Source of the DNA: Bacteroidota bacterium
GTDB lineage: Bacteria; Bacteroidota; Bacteroidia; Bacteroidales; VadinHA17
DNA: 37,020 nucleotides
Assembly (NCBI GenBank): GCA_022709665.1
Contig: JAKLIJ010000008.1
Span: forward strand, 1 to 37,020
Direction: 5' to 3'
Shown: positions 24,524-34,700 of the stretch, piece after piece
Position numbering within the stretch: the first letter of the stretch is position 1
Layout of the letters: each line of letters opens with the position of its first letter
Program-made: the position numbers and the translations under genes
Notes under the pieces: generated by a model
Told to the model about the DNA's origin: nothing
The model's database searches: none
Seen by the model: only the letters and a program-made list of their open reading frames with translations

Positions 24524-26035
24524 TTACTTTTTACCTATTAACGACAGACCCTTTTCGATGCGGGCTATAGTCTCGCCCTTTCCGATCCAGCTGATAATAT
24601 CAAACATGTGAGGGCCGCGCAATGAGCCTACTATAACCAGTCTGAAAGGATTCATCACTGCTCCCATGTTGTATCCGCGGCTTTCTATCCACGACTTCAC
24701 GGCAGCTTCGAGTGGCAGAGGTGAGAAGTCATCAATTCCCCTGAGGACTTCCTTAAGCTCCCCGAGTATTGTTTCTGTATTTTCCTGCCATCTCTTTTTT
24801 ACAGCTTCCAGGTCGTACGCTTCAGGAGCTTTGAAGAAGAAATCGGTCTGGGACCAGAACTCTTTTACAAAGCTCACCCTCTCCTTTACCATGGACACCA
24901 GCATTTCAAGGCGGACAATATCGATATGGAAGCCCTTTTCCCTGAGGAACTCCCTGAATTCCATGGCAAGCCGGCTGTCTGATCTTTTCTGCAGATACTG
25001 ATGATTGAACCATTTTGCCTTTTCCGGATCAAACCTCGATCCCGACTTACCCACCCTTTCGAGGGAAAAAGCATCGATGAGTTCATCCATTGAGAAGATC
25101 TCCTGCTCTGTTCCGGGGTTCCATCCGAGAAGTGCTATCATATTCACGAATGCTTCAGGGTAATATCCTTCCTCGCGGTATCCCTTTGCCGTTTCGTCGT
25201 AAGGCCAGAACAGGGGGAAGACCGGGAATCCCATGCGATCGCCGTCGCGCTTGCTCAGTTTGCCTTTGCCGTCGGGTTTGAGAAGGAGAGGAAGATGCGC
25301 AAATAACGGAGTTTCCCAACCGAAAGCCCTGTAGAGAAGGATATGAAGCGGAAGTGACGGAAGCCACTCCTCTCCTCTTATCACATGGCTTATCTTCATC
25401 AGATGGTCGTCGACGAGATGTGCAAGATGATATGTAGGCATTCCGTCGGATTTGAACAGGACCTTATCGTCGAGAGTGGAAGTGTTTACCACAATCTGGC
25501 CTCTTATAATATCTTCAAAATGAACTTCCTCGTCTACAGGCATTTTAAATCTGATCACATAAGGCTCTCCCCTGTCGAGTCTGGCATTCCAGTCAACAGC
25601 GTCGAGCGATAAGGAATTTGTAAGCTTTCCGCGAACCTCACTATTGTAATTAAAGGTTGTGCCTTTCTTTTCGTATTCGAGCCTGATCGCCTCAAGTTGT
25701 TCAGGAGTGTCGAATGCATAGTAAGCCAATCCCTTGTCGACAAGCTTATCTGCGTACTTTTTGTATATCTCTTTTCTGTCGCTCTGGCGGTAAGGCGAGT
25801 GCTCACCTCCCTCCCTTATTCCTTCGTCAACCACTATCCCGCACCATCTCAGTGATTCCATTATGTAATCCTCTGCACCCTCGACAAATCTTGTCTGGTC
25901 GGTGTCCTCAATTCTGAGGATGAATGTGCCTTTGTTCTTTTTTGCGAAAAGATAGTTGTACAGCGCAGTCCTCACCCCTCCGATATGGAGAGGTCCCGTC
26001 GGACTCGGTGCAAATCTTACTCTTACCTGCGGCAT
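24524..26035 (-). CDS. gltX: Glutamyl-tRNA synthetase
   Basis: The 503-residue class I synthetase attaches glutamate to tRNA-Glu. The HIGH motif is SPTGPLHIGG (17-20), RIEDTDQTRF follows at 41-50, and the KMSKS motif is KLSKRDGD (259-266). YEKKG and the anticodon-binding helical C-terminal half (from about 330) are present, and the length matches the family. It heads an apparent gltX-tatD-tcdA unit on the minus strand. A -7 element TATCTTTG lies about 30 bp upstream. Confidence 0.97.
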   Translation of the reverse strand: MPQVRVRFAPSPTGPLHIGGVRTALYNYLFAKKNKGTFILRIEDTDQTRFVEGAEDYIMESLRWCGIVVDEGIREGGEHSPYRQSDRKEIYKKYADKLVDKGLAYYAFDTPEQLEAIRLEYEKKGTTFNYNSEVRGKLTNSLSLDAVDWNARLDRGEPYVIRFKMPVDEEVHFEDIIRGQIVVNTSTLDDKVLFKSDGMPTYHLAHLVDDHLMKISHVIRGEEWLPSLPLHILLYRAFGWETPLFAHLPLLLKPDGKGKLSKRDGDRMGFPVFPLFWPYDETAKGYREEGYYPEAFVNMIALLGWNPGTEQEIFSMDELIDAFSLERVGKSGSRFDPEKAKWFNHQYLQKRSDSRLAMEFREFLREKGFHIDIVRLEMLVSMVKERVSFVKEFWSQTDFFFKAPEAYDLEAVKKRWQENTETILGELKEVLRGIDDFSPLPLEAAVKSWIESRGYNMGAVMNPFRLVIVGSLRGPHMFDIISWIGKGETIARIEKGLSLIGKK

Positions 26036-26064
26036 GATTTAATATAACTGATTATTGTCAGAGT

Positions 26065-26072
26065 CAAAGATA
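26065..26072 (-). promoter_or_regulatory. -7 element upstream of gltX
   Basis: TATCTTTG on the minus strand (26072 down to 26065) exactly matches TAnnTTTG. No TTTG was found 19-21 nt further upstream. The start is expected near 26059, giving a leader of about 24 nt. Confidence 0.45.
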
Positions 26073-26195
26073 GCCAAAACATGTAATTAGTATTCCCTGC
26101 CGGATGGCTATTTGAGTTTGTCGTCCGGCTGTTGATAATAATCATGAGCAGCCTGAGGATAATTGTATTAATTTAGTGCTCTAAAACAGCCATTC

Positions 26196-27230
26196 ATGAA
26201 GAAAATGCAGGCTCTTGTAAAGTCGAAAGCGGAGAAGGGATTATGGATGGAGGAAGTTCCCGTTCCCGAGCCCGGTCTTAACGACGTCATAATAAAGATA
26301 AAGAAAACAGCAATATGCGGTACCGACCTGCATATATACAAATGGGATCCCTGGGCTCAGAAGACCATCAGGGTGCCTATGGTTATCGGGCATGAATACA
26401 TGGGTTACATTGAAAAGACCGGGGCGGGAGTCAAGAATCTGAAACCCGGCGACAGGGTTACCGGCGAAGGGCACCTTGCCTGCGGCCATTGCAGGAATTG
26501 CCGGAGGGGGAAGGAACACGTCTGTGAAAACTCCATAGGTATCGGGGTAAATATTGACGGCGCTTTTGCTGAGTATCTGAAGCTCCCGGCGCTTAACGCA
26601 GTTCCTCTCGACCCGAGGATACCCGACGAATGGGCTGCCATAATGGATCCCTTCGGAAATGCAACACACACCGCTCTTTCTTTCCCTCTGCTGGGTGAAG
26701 ATGTCCTTGTAACAGGTGCCGGGCTCATTGGAAGCATGGCTATTGCGATAGCAAAATATTCAGGGGCCAGGTTTATTGTTGCCAGCGACCTAAGCGATTA
26801 CCGGCTTGAAATAGCAAGGAAGATGGGAGCCACGCTTACAATAAATCCGGCAAAGGGAGAAAAGATATCAGATGCGGTAAAAGCGCTCGGGATGAGGGGC
26901 TTCGATGTAGGTCTTGAAATGTCGGGCTCGCCCAAAGCCTTTATCGAAATGATAGGAAGCATGTATAACGGTTCGAACATTTCATTGCTGGGCATACTGC
27001 CGTCGAACTTTGAAGTCCCGTGGAGCGACATTATTTTCAAAGCAATCACCCTGAAAGGAATTTATGGAAGGGAAATGTGGGAGACATGGTACAAGATGGA
27101 GCAGATGATAATAGGGGGAATCGACCTCAACCCGGTTATCACCCACAGGTTCAGCATCAATGACTTTCAGAAGGGATTTGATGTTATGGAAAGCGGCGAA
27201 TGCGGAAAGGTTATACTTAACTGGGATTAG
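26196..27230 (+). CDS. tdh: L-threonine 3-dehydrogenase
   Basis: The 344-residue zinc-dependent medium-chain dehydrogenase oxidises L-threonine to 2-amino-3-ketobutyrate with NAD+. Catalytic-zinc residues are in [17 protein letters not shown] (Cys, and the Tdh-specific Trp-Asp stretch) and GHEYMG. The structural-zinc loop [19 protein letters not shown] has four cysteines. The NAD fold is [18 protein letters not shown]. Tdh-specific features include [14 protein letters not shown] and [14 protein letters not shown]. kbl follows on the same strand after a 185-bp gap, making the classical threonine-to-glycine pathway. The octamer array begins at the base after the TAG stop. Confidence 0.95.
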   Translation: MKKMQALVKSKAEKGLWMEEVPVPEPGLNDVIIKIKKTAICGTDLHIYKWDPWAQKTIRVPMVIGHEYMGYIEKTGAGVKNLKPGDRVTGEGHLACGHCRNCRRGKEHVCENSIGIGVNIDGAFAEYLKLPALNAVPLDPRIPDEWAAIMDPFGNATHTALSFPLLGEDVLVTGAGLIGSMAIAIAKYSGARFIVASDLSDYRLEIARKMGATLTINPAKGEKISDAVKALGMRGFDVGLEMSGSPKAFIEMIGSMYNGSNISLLGILPSNFEVPWSDIIFKAITLKGIYGREMWETWYKMEQMIIGGIDLNPVITHRFSINDFQKGFDVMESGECGKVILNWD

Positions 27231-27346
27231 ACGAAGAGGCGAAGGGACTTAGGGACGAAGAGACGAAGGGACTTAGGGACGAAGAGACAAAGGGACTTAG
27301 AGACTTAGGGACGAAGAGACGAAGGGACGAAGAGACTTAGGGACTT
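27231..27346. repeat. 8-bp tandem array, ACGAAGAG/ACTTAGGG type
   Basis: Fourteen 8-bp units plus a half unit run without interruption: ACGAAGAG, GCGAAGGG, ACTTAGGG, ACGAAGAG, ACGAAGGG, ACTTAGGG and so on, following A-C-[GA/TT/AA]-A-G-[AG]-G. The array begins immediately after the tdh stop and ends 69 bp before kbl, inside a presumed operon. One strand is strongly purine-rich. It codes for nothing supported. Confidence 0.95.
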
Positions 27347-27415
27347 TTCAGCCGGATAACCAGCAACCAGCGACCCGTAACAAAGGGTGCTTTCAAAAAC
27401 TAAACAGATAAGACA

Positions 27416-28606
27416 ATGTATAATGATTATCAGCAGCATCTCGTTCGGGTTCTTTCAGAAATCAGGGAAGCCGGTTTGTATAAAAATGAAAGAGTGATCG
27501 TGTCTCCTCAGGGAGCTGAAATTACGCTCGACAGCGGACAGAAGGTTCTCAATTTTTGTGCAAACAACTATCTCGGCCTTTCTGCAAATGCCAGACTTGT
27601 TGAAGCTGCAAAAAAAGCTCTCGATACTCATGGTTACGGCATGTCGTCGGTCCGTTTTATATGCGGAACGGGCGACCTTCACAAGGAGCTGGAGCGAAAG
27701 CTTGCCGGATTTTTCGGTACTGAAGACACCATTCTTTATGCAGCCTGCTTTGACGCCAACGGCGGTGTTTTTGAACCGCTTCTCACCGAAGAGGACGCCA
27801 TAATTTCTGATTCACTTAACCATGCCTCCATTATCGACGGTGTGAGGCTCTGCAAAGCCCAGCGCTACAGGTATGCCAATTCTGACATGAACGAGCTCGA
27901 GGAAAAGCTTAAGGAGGCTCAGGCTCAGCGGTTCAGGCTTATTGTGACAGACGGTGTATTCTCGATGGACGGAAATGTGGCTCCTCTCGACAAGATACAT
28001 GAGCTTGCTGCCCGTTACAATGCCATGATTATGGTTGACGAATCTCATTCAGCCGGTGTTGTGGGAGATACAGGCCGTGGAGTTACCGAACTTTACAACC
28101 TTAAGGGAAAAATAGAGATCATAACCGGTACTCTTGGCAAGGCTTTTGGCGGAGCTATCGGCGGATTCACCACAGGGAAGAAGGAGATAATAGAGATGCT
28201 TCGCCAGCGGTCGAGGCCTTATCTGTTCAGTAATTCAATCCCTCCCCTCGTTGCTGCTGCAGGGATAAGGATGATAGAAATGATGACGGAAACCAATGAA
28301 CTCCAGGACAAGCTGCATTTCAACACAGGATATTTCATGGAAAAGATGGTAAAGGCCGGGTTTGACATCAAACCCACCCGGTCGGCAATCTGTGCGGTAA
28401 TGCTTTACGACGCCAAACTGTCGCAGGAGATGGCGGCCCTGCTGCTCGAAGAAGGCATTTATGTAACAGGTTTTTATTACCCTGTTGTTCCGAAAGGTCA
28501 GGCTAGGATAAGGGTTCAGCTTTCAGCAGCCCATGAAAAAGAGCATCTCGACAAAGCCATCGCCTCATTTACCAAAATCGGTAAGCAGCTTAATGTCATT
28601 AACTAA
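27416..28606 (+). CDS. kbl: Glycine C-acetyltransferase (2-amino-3-ketobutyrate CoA ligase)
   Basis: The 396-residue PLP enzyme of the alpha-oxoamine synthase family cleaves 2-amino-3-ketobutyrate with CoA to glycine and acetyl-CoA, completing the step begun by Tdh. Motifs are NFCANNYLGLSAN, GMSSVRFICGTGDLHKELE, DSLNHASIIDGVR and MVDESHSAGVVG (PLP-stacking His and Asp). The Schiff-base lysine lies in TGTLGKAFGGAIGGF (Lys at about 243). The length matches E. coli Kbl (398). The adjacent tdh strongly favours Kbl over the related biotin (BioF), serine-palmitoyl or 5-aminolevulinate synthases. Confidence 0.95.
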   Translation: MYNDYQQHLVRVLSEIREAGLYKNERVIVSPQGAEITLDSGQKVLNFCANNYLGLSANARLVEAAKKALDTHGYGMSSVRFICGTGDLHKELERKLAGFFGTEDTILYAACFDANGGVFEPLLTEEDAIISDSLNHASIIDGVRLCKAQRYRYANSDMNELEEKLKEAQAQRFRLIVTDGVFSMDGNVAPLDKIHELAARYNAMIMVDESHSAGVVGDTGRGVTELYNLKGKIEIITGTLGKAFGGAIGGFTTGKKEIIEMLRQRSRPYLFSNSIPPLVAAAGIRMIEMMTETNELQDKLHFNTGYFMEKMVKAGFDIKPTRSAICAVMLYDAKLSQEMAALLLEEGIYVTGFYYPVVPKGQARIRVQLSAAHEKEHLDKAIASFTKIGKQLNVIN

Positions 28607-28630
28607 CAACCTCCAACAGAACCCCCTTTA

Positions 28631-28694
28631 GGGCAGGGGGCAGGGGGCAGAACCCCCTTCGGGCAGGGGGCAGGGAACAGGTGGCAGGGGGCAA
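28631..28694. repeat. 7-bp tandem array, GGGCAGG type
   Basis: Units GGGCAGG, GGGCAGG and GGGCAG (28631-28650) are followed by a 10-bp spacer AACCCCCTTC and then GGGCAGG, GGGCAGG, GAACAGG, TGGCAGG and GGGCAAA. The spacer echoes the sequence just before the array (ACCCCCTTTA), so the larger block is itself duplicated. It lies between the convergent ends of kbl and nrdJ. Confidence 0.85.
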
Positions 28695-28719
28695 ATTTAA
28701 AACCTGCCGGTGTCGGTAA

Positions 28720-31347
28720 TCATCCGCATTTGGATGATCCGCAGTCCTTGCAGATCAGGCAGCCTTCCTCGTACACCAGGTTGTCGGAGCCGCATTCGCT
28801 GCATTTTCCCTTGGCTCTCGTTCCGTTTGGTATGTATTTTTTAAGAGCTCTTTCGACGCCGTTTTTCCAGTTGTTTATTGATTCGCTGTCGAGTTTAAGC
28901 GACTGAACCAGGTTCACCACATCCTGAATTGGCATCTCGTGGCGGAGAACACCCGATATCAGTCTGGCGTAATTCCAGTATTCCGGTTTGAACATGTGGG
29001 ACAGTCCCTCGAAGATCTTTTTGTATCCGTATTTATCTGTGTACTGGAAGTCATATCTTGTTTTGCCGTCATCCAGCCTGACCTTGATAATCTTTCCCTT
29101 GACAATGGTTTTCGGGATCGGGAAGACCTCATCATCAGCCAGACCTGTAAAGATCTCATAAGGCCTGCCGTCCTTAAGCCCCACGAATGCAACCCATTTT
29201 TCCTCGTTGAAGTTAAATCGGATTACATCGCAGTCGAGCACTTTGGGGCGCTTCGGTCTTTCTGTTCTGGCGTCATTCTTTCCTGCTATCAATACCCCGT
29301 CGCGTGATCCGTTGCGATAAACCGTGGCTCCCTTGCATCCTGATTTCCATGCAGTCAGGTAAAGTTCACTTACCAGATCTTCCTTGACATCGGAAGGAAG
29401 GTTAATTGTAACGCTTATGGAATGGTCGACCCATTTCTGTATTGCTCCCTGCATTCTGACCTTCGCCACCCAGTCGACATCATTTGCAGTAGCTTTGTAG
29501 TAGGGCGACTTTTCAATTATTGCATTTATTTCCTGGTCGTTCATAGCTGTAACCTTGTCGGGATCGTAGCCGTTCAGCCTGAGCCAGTCGACGAATTTAT
29601 GATGGAAGACGATGAACTCCTCCCACGAATCGCCCACCTCGTCCTTAAAAGTAACCTTCACGTTCTTATCGTTGGGGTTTACTTTTCTGCGGCGCTTGTA
29701 GAACACGGAGAAAATGGGTTCTATACCGGAGGTTGTCTGAGTCATAAGGCTGGTGGTGCCCGTCGGAGCTATGGTAAGAAGAGCAATATTGCGCCGTCCG
29801 TATTTGACCATGTTGTTGTACATCACGGGGTCGGCTTCTTTCATCCTGATGATGAAAGGATTGTTTTTTTCTCTTTCAGCATCGAAAATGGTGAACGGAC
29901 CTCTTTCCCTGGCAAGGTATGTTGATGATTTGTAAGCTTCGAGAGCAAGTGTTTTGTGCACTTCCACCGAGAAGTTTACAGCTTCCTCGCTGCCGTACCT
30001 CAGTCCGAGCGCTGCAAGCATATCTCCTTCGGCTGTTATTCCAATGCCGGTTCTTCTTCCCTGTTCCGATTTTTTCCTGATGTTCAGCCAGAGATTTTTC
30101 TCTACCAATTTAAGCTCTTCCTTCTCCGGGTCTGCTTCTATCTTTGCAAGTATTGCGTCTATCTTTTCAAGTTCGAGGTCGATGATGTCGTCCATCATTC
30201 TTTGTGCAAGCCCGACATGTTCCTTATAAAGTTCAAAGTTGAATTCTGCCCTGTCGGTAAACGGGTTCATCACATAGCTGTAAAGGTTTATTGCCAGAAG
30301 GCGGCAGCTGTCGTAAGGGCAGAGGGGTATTTCGCCGCATGGATTTGTCGACACAGTAGTGAAGCCAAGGTCGGCATAGCAATCGGGAACGCTTTCTCTT
30401 ATTATTGTATCCCAGAACAGTACACCTGGTTCGGCGGATTTCCAGGCATTGTGAATTATTTTGTTCCAGAGCTGGAGGGCATCGACGTCTCTGACGAACT
30501 TCGGATTATCAGAAACAATAGGGTATTGCTGGCGGAATATGGTTTTATTCTCAACAGCTTTCATGAATTCATCGGTGATCTTTACAGAGACGTTCGCTCC
30601 GGTTACCTTGCCGCTTTCCATTTTGGCATCGATGAATCTGCCGCTGTCGGGATGCTTTATGGAAATTGAAAGCATAAGCGCTCCCCTTCTTCCGTCCTGC
30701 GCCACTTCGCGTGTTGAGTTGGAATATCTTTCCATAAAGGGCACAACGCCTGTTGAAGTAAGTGCGCTGTTAAGCACGGGAGAGCCTTTGGGTCTGATAT
30801 GTGAAAGGTCGTGTCCGACACCTCCGCGCCTTTTCATAAGCTGAACCTGTTCCTGGTCGATTTTCATTATCCCGCCGTAAGAGTCAGCAATTCCGTCGTT
30901 GCCTATCACGAAGCAGTTTGAGAGCGATGCTATCTGGTAGTCGTTGCCAATGCCTGTCATGGGTCCTCCCTGGGGCACTATGTATTTAAAATCCTTAAGG
31001 ACGCTGTATATCAGCTCCTCCGGAAGAGGGTTCTTGTATTTGAGTTCGATCCTGCGGATTTCCCTGGCCAGCCTGCGATGCATATCGTCTGGGCTAAGCT
31101 CATAAAGGTTTCCGAAAGAGTCTTTAAGGGCATACTTGTTTGCCCAGACTCTGGCTGCCAGTTCATCGCCATTGAAATAACTGATGCTTGCTTCAACGGC
31201 TTCATCATGAGAATAAGTCTTCTTCTCTGGTTTTTTTCCTGCCGGTTTGTCAGAATCTTTCATTTCAGTTCTTTTCTTGATTTCTTTTGTTGCATCATCT
31301 GCCTTTTCTGACGCGACGACTGAGTCCTGGACAAATAAATCTCCCAT
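28720..31347 (-). CDS. nrdJ: Adenosylcobalamin-dependent (class II) ribonucleotide reductase
   Basis: The 875-residue cytoplasmic enzyme reduces ribonucleotides to deoxyribonucleotides using a cobalamin-derived radical, with or without oxygen. Conserved blocks are SLSNCFVIGN (Cys145), RRGGVGHDLSHIRPKGSPV, GRRGALMLSISIKHPD and STNPCGEIPL with the NxCxE active-site motif (Asn335, Cys337, Glu339). The later APTGTTSLMTQTTSGIEPIF and ATVYRNGSRDGVL are also diagnostic. The C-terminus has a zinc-ribbon-like tail, CSECGSDN, CLICKDCG and SSKCG, containing the mobile cysteine pair. The N-terminal 45 residues are Lys/Glu-rich and probably disordered. No cobalamin-biosynthesis gene is nearby. Confidence 0.95.
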   Translation of the reverse strand: MGDLFVQDSVVASEKADDATKEIKKRTEMKDSDKPAGKKPEKKTYSHDEAVEASISYFNGDELAARVWANKYALKDSFGNLYELSPDDMHRRLAREIRRIELKYKNPLPEELIYSVLKDFKYIVPQGGPMTGIGNDYQIASLSNCFVIGNDGIADSYGGIMKIDQEQVQLMKRRGGVGHDLSHIRPKGSPVLNSALTSTGVVPFMERYSNSTREVAQDGRRGALMLSISIKHPDSGRFIDAKMESGKVTGANVSVKITDEFMKAVENKTIFRQQYPIVSDNPKFVRDVDALQLWNKIIHNAWKSAEPGVLFWDTIIRESVPDCYADLGFTTVSTNPCGEIPLCPYDSCRLLAINLYSYVMNPFTDRAEFNFELYKEHVGLAQRMMDDIIDLELEKIDAILAKIEADPEKEELKLVEKNLWLNIRKKSEQGRRTGIGITAEGDMLAALGLRYGSEEAVNFSVEVHKTLALEAYKSSTYLARERGPFTIFDAEREKNNPFIIRMKEADPVMYNNMVKYGRRNIALLTIAPTGTTSLMTQTTSGIEPIFSVFYKRRRKVNPNDKNVKVTFKDEVGDSWEEFIVFHHKFVDWLRLNGYDPDKVTAMNDQEINAIIEKSPYYKATANDVDWVAKVRMQGAIQKWVDHSISVTINLPSDVKEDLVSELYLTAWKSGCKGATVYRNGSRDGVLIAGKNDARTERPKRPKVLDCDVIRFNFNEEKWVAFVGLKDGRPYEIFTGLADDEVFPIPKTIVKGKIIKVRLDDGKTRYDFQYTDKYGYKKIFEGLSHMFKPEYWNYARLISGVLRHEMPIQDVVNLVQSLKLDSESINNWKNGVERALKKYIPNGTRAKGKCSECGSDNLVYEEGCLICKDCGSSKCG

Positions 31348-31674
31348 TTTGAAAAAGATAATTCTGTTAACTTTTGATACTGTTACGATTATACGACCGT
31401 TGATTTTTGAAGCGGGTAATCGCTAAAATATATAAGCATCCAACCCGATGCAAGATTAAAATTTCAAGTTTATTAACATTTCAAGCTTGAGTTATTAACT
31501 TAAGGCCATGTTGTTGCTATTCTGCACATTAGACTTATGAAAAAAGTTCCCGGCAACACCGGAAGGCGCCAAGCGGCCTAATTATTAGAAAGTTGGGGAC
31601 AGGCTCAGGCTTTAGCCGGCTAAATAAATTCAAGACTGATGCGGCTTACTCAGATGTTAAGAAAAAAGTTAAAA
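31348..31674. other. Gap upstream of nrdJ
   Basis: No protein gene is supported. From 31570 to 31674 the sequence is rich in inverted repeats, including TTTAGCCGGCTAAA at 31611-31624, a perfect 14-bp palindrome. The part next to nrdJ (31348-31535) is AT-rich with no clear promoter; TAATCTTG (minus strand, 31458 down to 31451) is a one-mismatch -7 element. I looked for a cobalamin riboswitch: only weak similarity was found (see findings). Confidence 0.5.
31539..31566 (-). terminator. Terminator-like hairpin upstream of nrdJ
   Basis: On the minus strand TTCCGG, loop TGTTG, then CCGGGAA (one bulged G), followed by C and six T (31545 down to 31540). The GC-rich stem with a T-tract resembles an intrinsic terminator or attenuator. 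It lies about 190 bp before the nrdJ start and about 110 bp after the terminator of the preceding gene, so it could end a short independent RNA. Confidence 0.45.
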
Positions 31675-31702
31675 AAAAGGCGCCTCAAAAAAGGCGCCTT
31701 TT
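31675..31702 (-). terminator. Intrinsic terminator of the Oar-like receptor gene
   Basis: A perfect 10-bp stem AAAAGGCGCC/GGCGCCTTTT with an 8-nt loop is followed on the minus strand by a run of eight T. It stands about 20 bp after the stop of the receptor gene. The plus strand also has four T at the base, so it may work in both directions. Confidence 0.9.
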
Positions 31703-31722
31703 GATAATTATACTTCAGAAGC

Positions 31723-34700
31723 TTAGTTGAAGATATAGCGGAGTCCAACCTGCAGCATCCAGCACTGATTGATATTCAGGTAAGTGTCGTATGTTTTGGT
31801 CGGGTAGGCGTCTTTTACTTTTACCATTGAGTATGTAGGTACATTGGATGCGTCGCGGCCTTCATACTTCAGAATAGCTCCGTAGTTGCTGGCAGCCATG
31901 TTTTTGTAAACACCCCATTTTGAATTTATAAGGTTGGCTGCATTGAGTACGTCGATGCTCAGCTGGAGTGTGTTCCTTGTGCTTCCTGCATTAACCGAGA
32001 AATCCTGTACAAAGCGGAGGTCAAGCCTGCTTACCCATGGTGCTCTTGCAGCGTAGGCCTCAGCATATTCGCCCTTGTGTTTTTTCAGGTAACGATCCTG
32101 CTCGATGAAATCGAAGAAGGCATTCTCGTCGGCAGCGGTCAGGAATGAAACTTCACCTTTCTGCTTAGGTATGTAGATCAGGTCGGTGGTCACAAAATCG
32201 CCGTTCATATCGTTGCTGTATGTAAATGAGTTTCCGTAAGGAGTGAAACCCGAATAGAACAGGCTGATTGTTGATGCCATGTGATCATTAAGGTAAGGAA
32301 TCCGGTATGATACTGATCCGATGACCTTATCAGGCATTACATACTGTGATCTCTGGACTGTTGGAACATTAGGTCCGTCAACAGAGTAAACTCCCACCCA
32401 TGCCGAGTTGGCGTTGCTGCCGGGCATGCCCGACATTTCCTTCATTTCGGTTTTGGTATAGGCTGCCATCAGATCGAGGTTCTTCACCGGTTCTGCATTG
32501 ACAGTCAGGTTGAATGTGTAGCCGTAGCCTTTGTTTGTATTAACCAGAACGCAGGCATCCTTGATGCTGCTGCTGTAAAGATAGTCTGCCGGGTAAATGA
32601 AACGTTTGTCAGGTCCGGCAAATCTTGTCCAGCTTGAAGCAGGATTTTTAACAGCGTAATTTTCGATCATGACTGCGTTTATGTTCTTTGTGAACATACC
32701 TTCAGCCGTGACTGATAACGGGAATTCAACAGGAAGTTTATAATCAACAGCCAGTGATGATTTCCATACCTGAGGCATTCTGAAATCGGGATCCACTCCG
32801 GCTATTGAGCTTGGTACGCTGCCATCCTCCGGGGTTACCACTGTCTGGAAATCGAGCCTGTCGATCATCTCATCAACATCGGTGATAATATCGCCTTCAA
32901 GCAAAGCGAGTCTTGGGTCAACCTGGGTAGGAACGCCTGACGAATTGAAGCGTGTCTGGACTTTCATCAAAATCTGGTTCATCCCTGCATTGGAGGGCAT
33001 GTTGGTAAAGAACACCAGGGGCAGGCGGCCAGTGAATATCCCTGTTCCACCGCGAACAACAATTGATTTGTTTGAATTCACATCCCATGTAAAGCCTACG
33101 CGGGGCGAAAGATTGATCCTTGATTTTGGCCATTCACCCGTATCGATGTGTCTGCCACCGAAGTTGAGATCCTTAATTGCGTTATTGGTGATGATGTCGT
33201 CGATAAAGGAAAGGTTATCGGCGCGAAGTCCTACGGTAAGCTTGAAGTTCTGAAGCGGGCTCCACTCATCCTGGATATAAGCGCCTATCTGGTTGAATTT
33301 TACAGCGTTTGAAGGAACAAGGTTACCGTTGGTCCCATAGGTAAGGGCAAAGTCGACCGGTGCCGCTCCGCTAAGAAAATCGCTGAGACTGTAGTAGCGG
33401 TAGTAACCGGTTCCGTTACGCATGTAGTTGTTGTCGGCCATCTGGTATTCGAAACTTACACCGGCAGTCAGTTTGTGTGCATCAAGATAATATGTGAAGT
33501 TGTCGGTAGCTGTTATTATCTTGTTCTTAACCCCGTTATTCCAGGTGAATAGTTCATAACCTGCTGAAATATAGGGAGCAAGTGCATCAATTCCGGTTGC
33601 GATATCGCCGCTCATGATATCGATGAAAGGGAAAGGCGAGGATGTCGATCCGCGAACGTCCTTGATATCGGAATAAGTGACGAGCAGCTGATTTGACATT
33701 GTGTTTGAGAACCTGCTGTTCAGTTCGAGTGATCCGGAATTCACTATGTTATCCATCGAGTACATGGAATTTTCATAGGAAAAGGAGAATTCTCCGACGC
33801 GGTCCTTACCGCGGTCGCGGTAGCTTCCGTCGGTTGAGTTTCCGTTGGGAGGATTCCAGGCGGTGTTCTTGGTATGGTTGTAACGGACGCTCAGTTTGTG
33901 GGCATCGGTGATGTTCCAGTCGAGACGGGCAAGGTACTTCAGGTTTGACTCGTCGGCAGGGAAGCTGTTGAAAGAACCTGTTTCGTAGCCGTATTTATTC
34001 CTGAGGTGATCGGATACAGCCTGGAGGTCGGCTTCTGTAACGCGCGAAATTGTCTGCTGGTCCGACACGCCATTCTGTGAAGCTCTCCAGCGGATAACCT
34101 GCTGGGGTGTTTTCTCATATTCAAGGTTACCGAAGAAGAAAAGTTTGTTTTTGATGATGGGGCCTCCCACTGTGAATCCATAGATAGAATTTGATTCCTT
34201 GACGCGATCTCCGAAATCATGGTCACCTATCTTGTTACCCCTCATGTTCTGGTTCGTATAATAGGTATAAGCAGTGGCCTTATAGGTGTTGGTCCCCGAT
34301 TTGGTGATTGCATTGATACCTCCTCCGATGAAGTTGGTCTGGCGGACATCGAAGGGAGCGATTACAACCTGAACCTCCTCGATGGCATCGAGTGAGATCG
34401 GGTTTCCGCCGCCGGGAAGGTTGCTGTTGAGTCCGAAGTTGTTGTTGAAGTTCGAACCGTCGACAGTGAAGTTTGTTGAACGTCCGTCGCCGCCCGAGAA
34501 GCTCATGCCGTTTGTATAGGGTGAAACCCTGGCGATGTCGCTGATGTTCCTGTTTATGGTAGGCAGAACAGTCATCTGGTCGGCTGAAATGTTAGTGGTG
34601 GCGCCTGTCTTCAATGTATTGAACTTTGAAGGCTTGGCTCCGACCACCGTTACGACCGTGAGTTCGGTGCTTGATTCTTTCATATTGACATTCAGTCCGA

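Noticed and set aside
29956..30669. 237-codon ORF opposite nrdJ
   Set aside because: It is antisense to a highly conserved gene, resembles no family I know, and long antisense frames are common opposite such genes.
31537..31581. 14-codon plus-strand ORF (MKKVPGNTGRRQAA)
   Set aside because: It has no ribosome site, promoter or recognisable role, and overlaps a terminator-like hairpin on the other strand.
31546..31586. Small SRP RNA, suggested by CACCGGAAGG on the plus strand
   Set aside because: The matching GTCAGG side of the SRP hairpin and a proper stem are missing.
31570..31660. Confident call of a cobalamin riboswitch upstream of nrdJ
   Set aside because: Only a short stretch resembles the core; the GGTGAAAATCC-like box and the GCCACTG box are not present.
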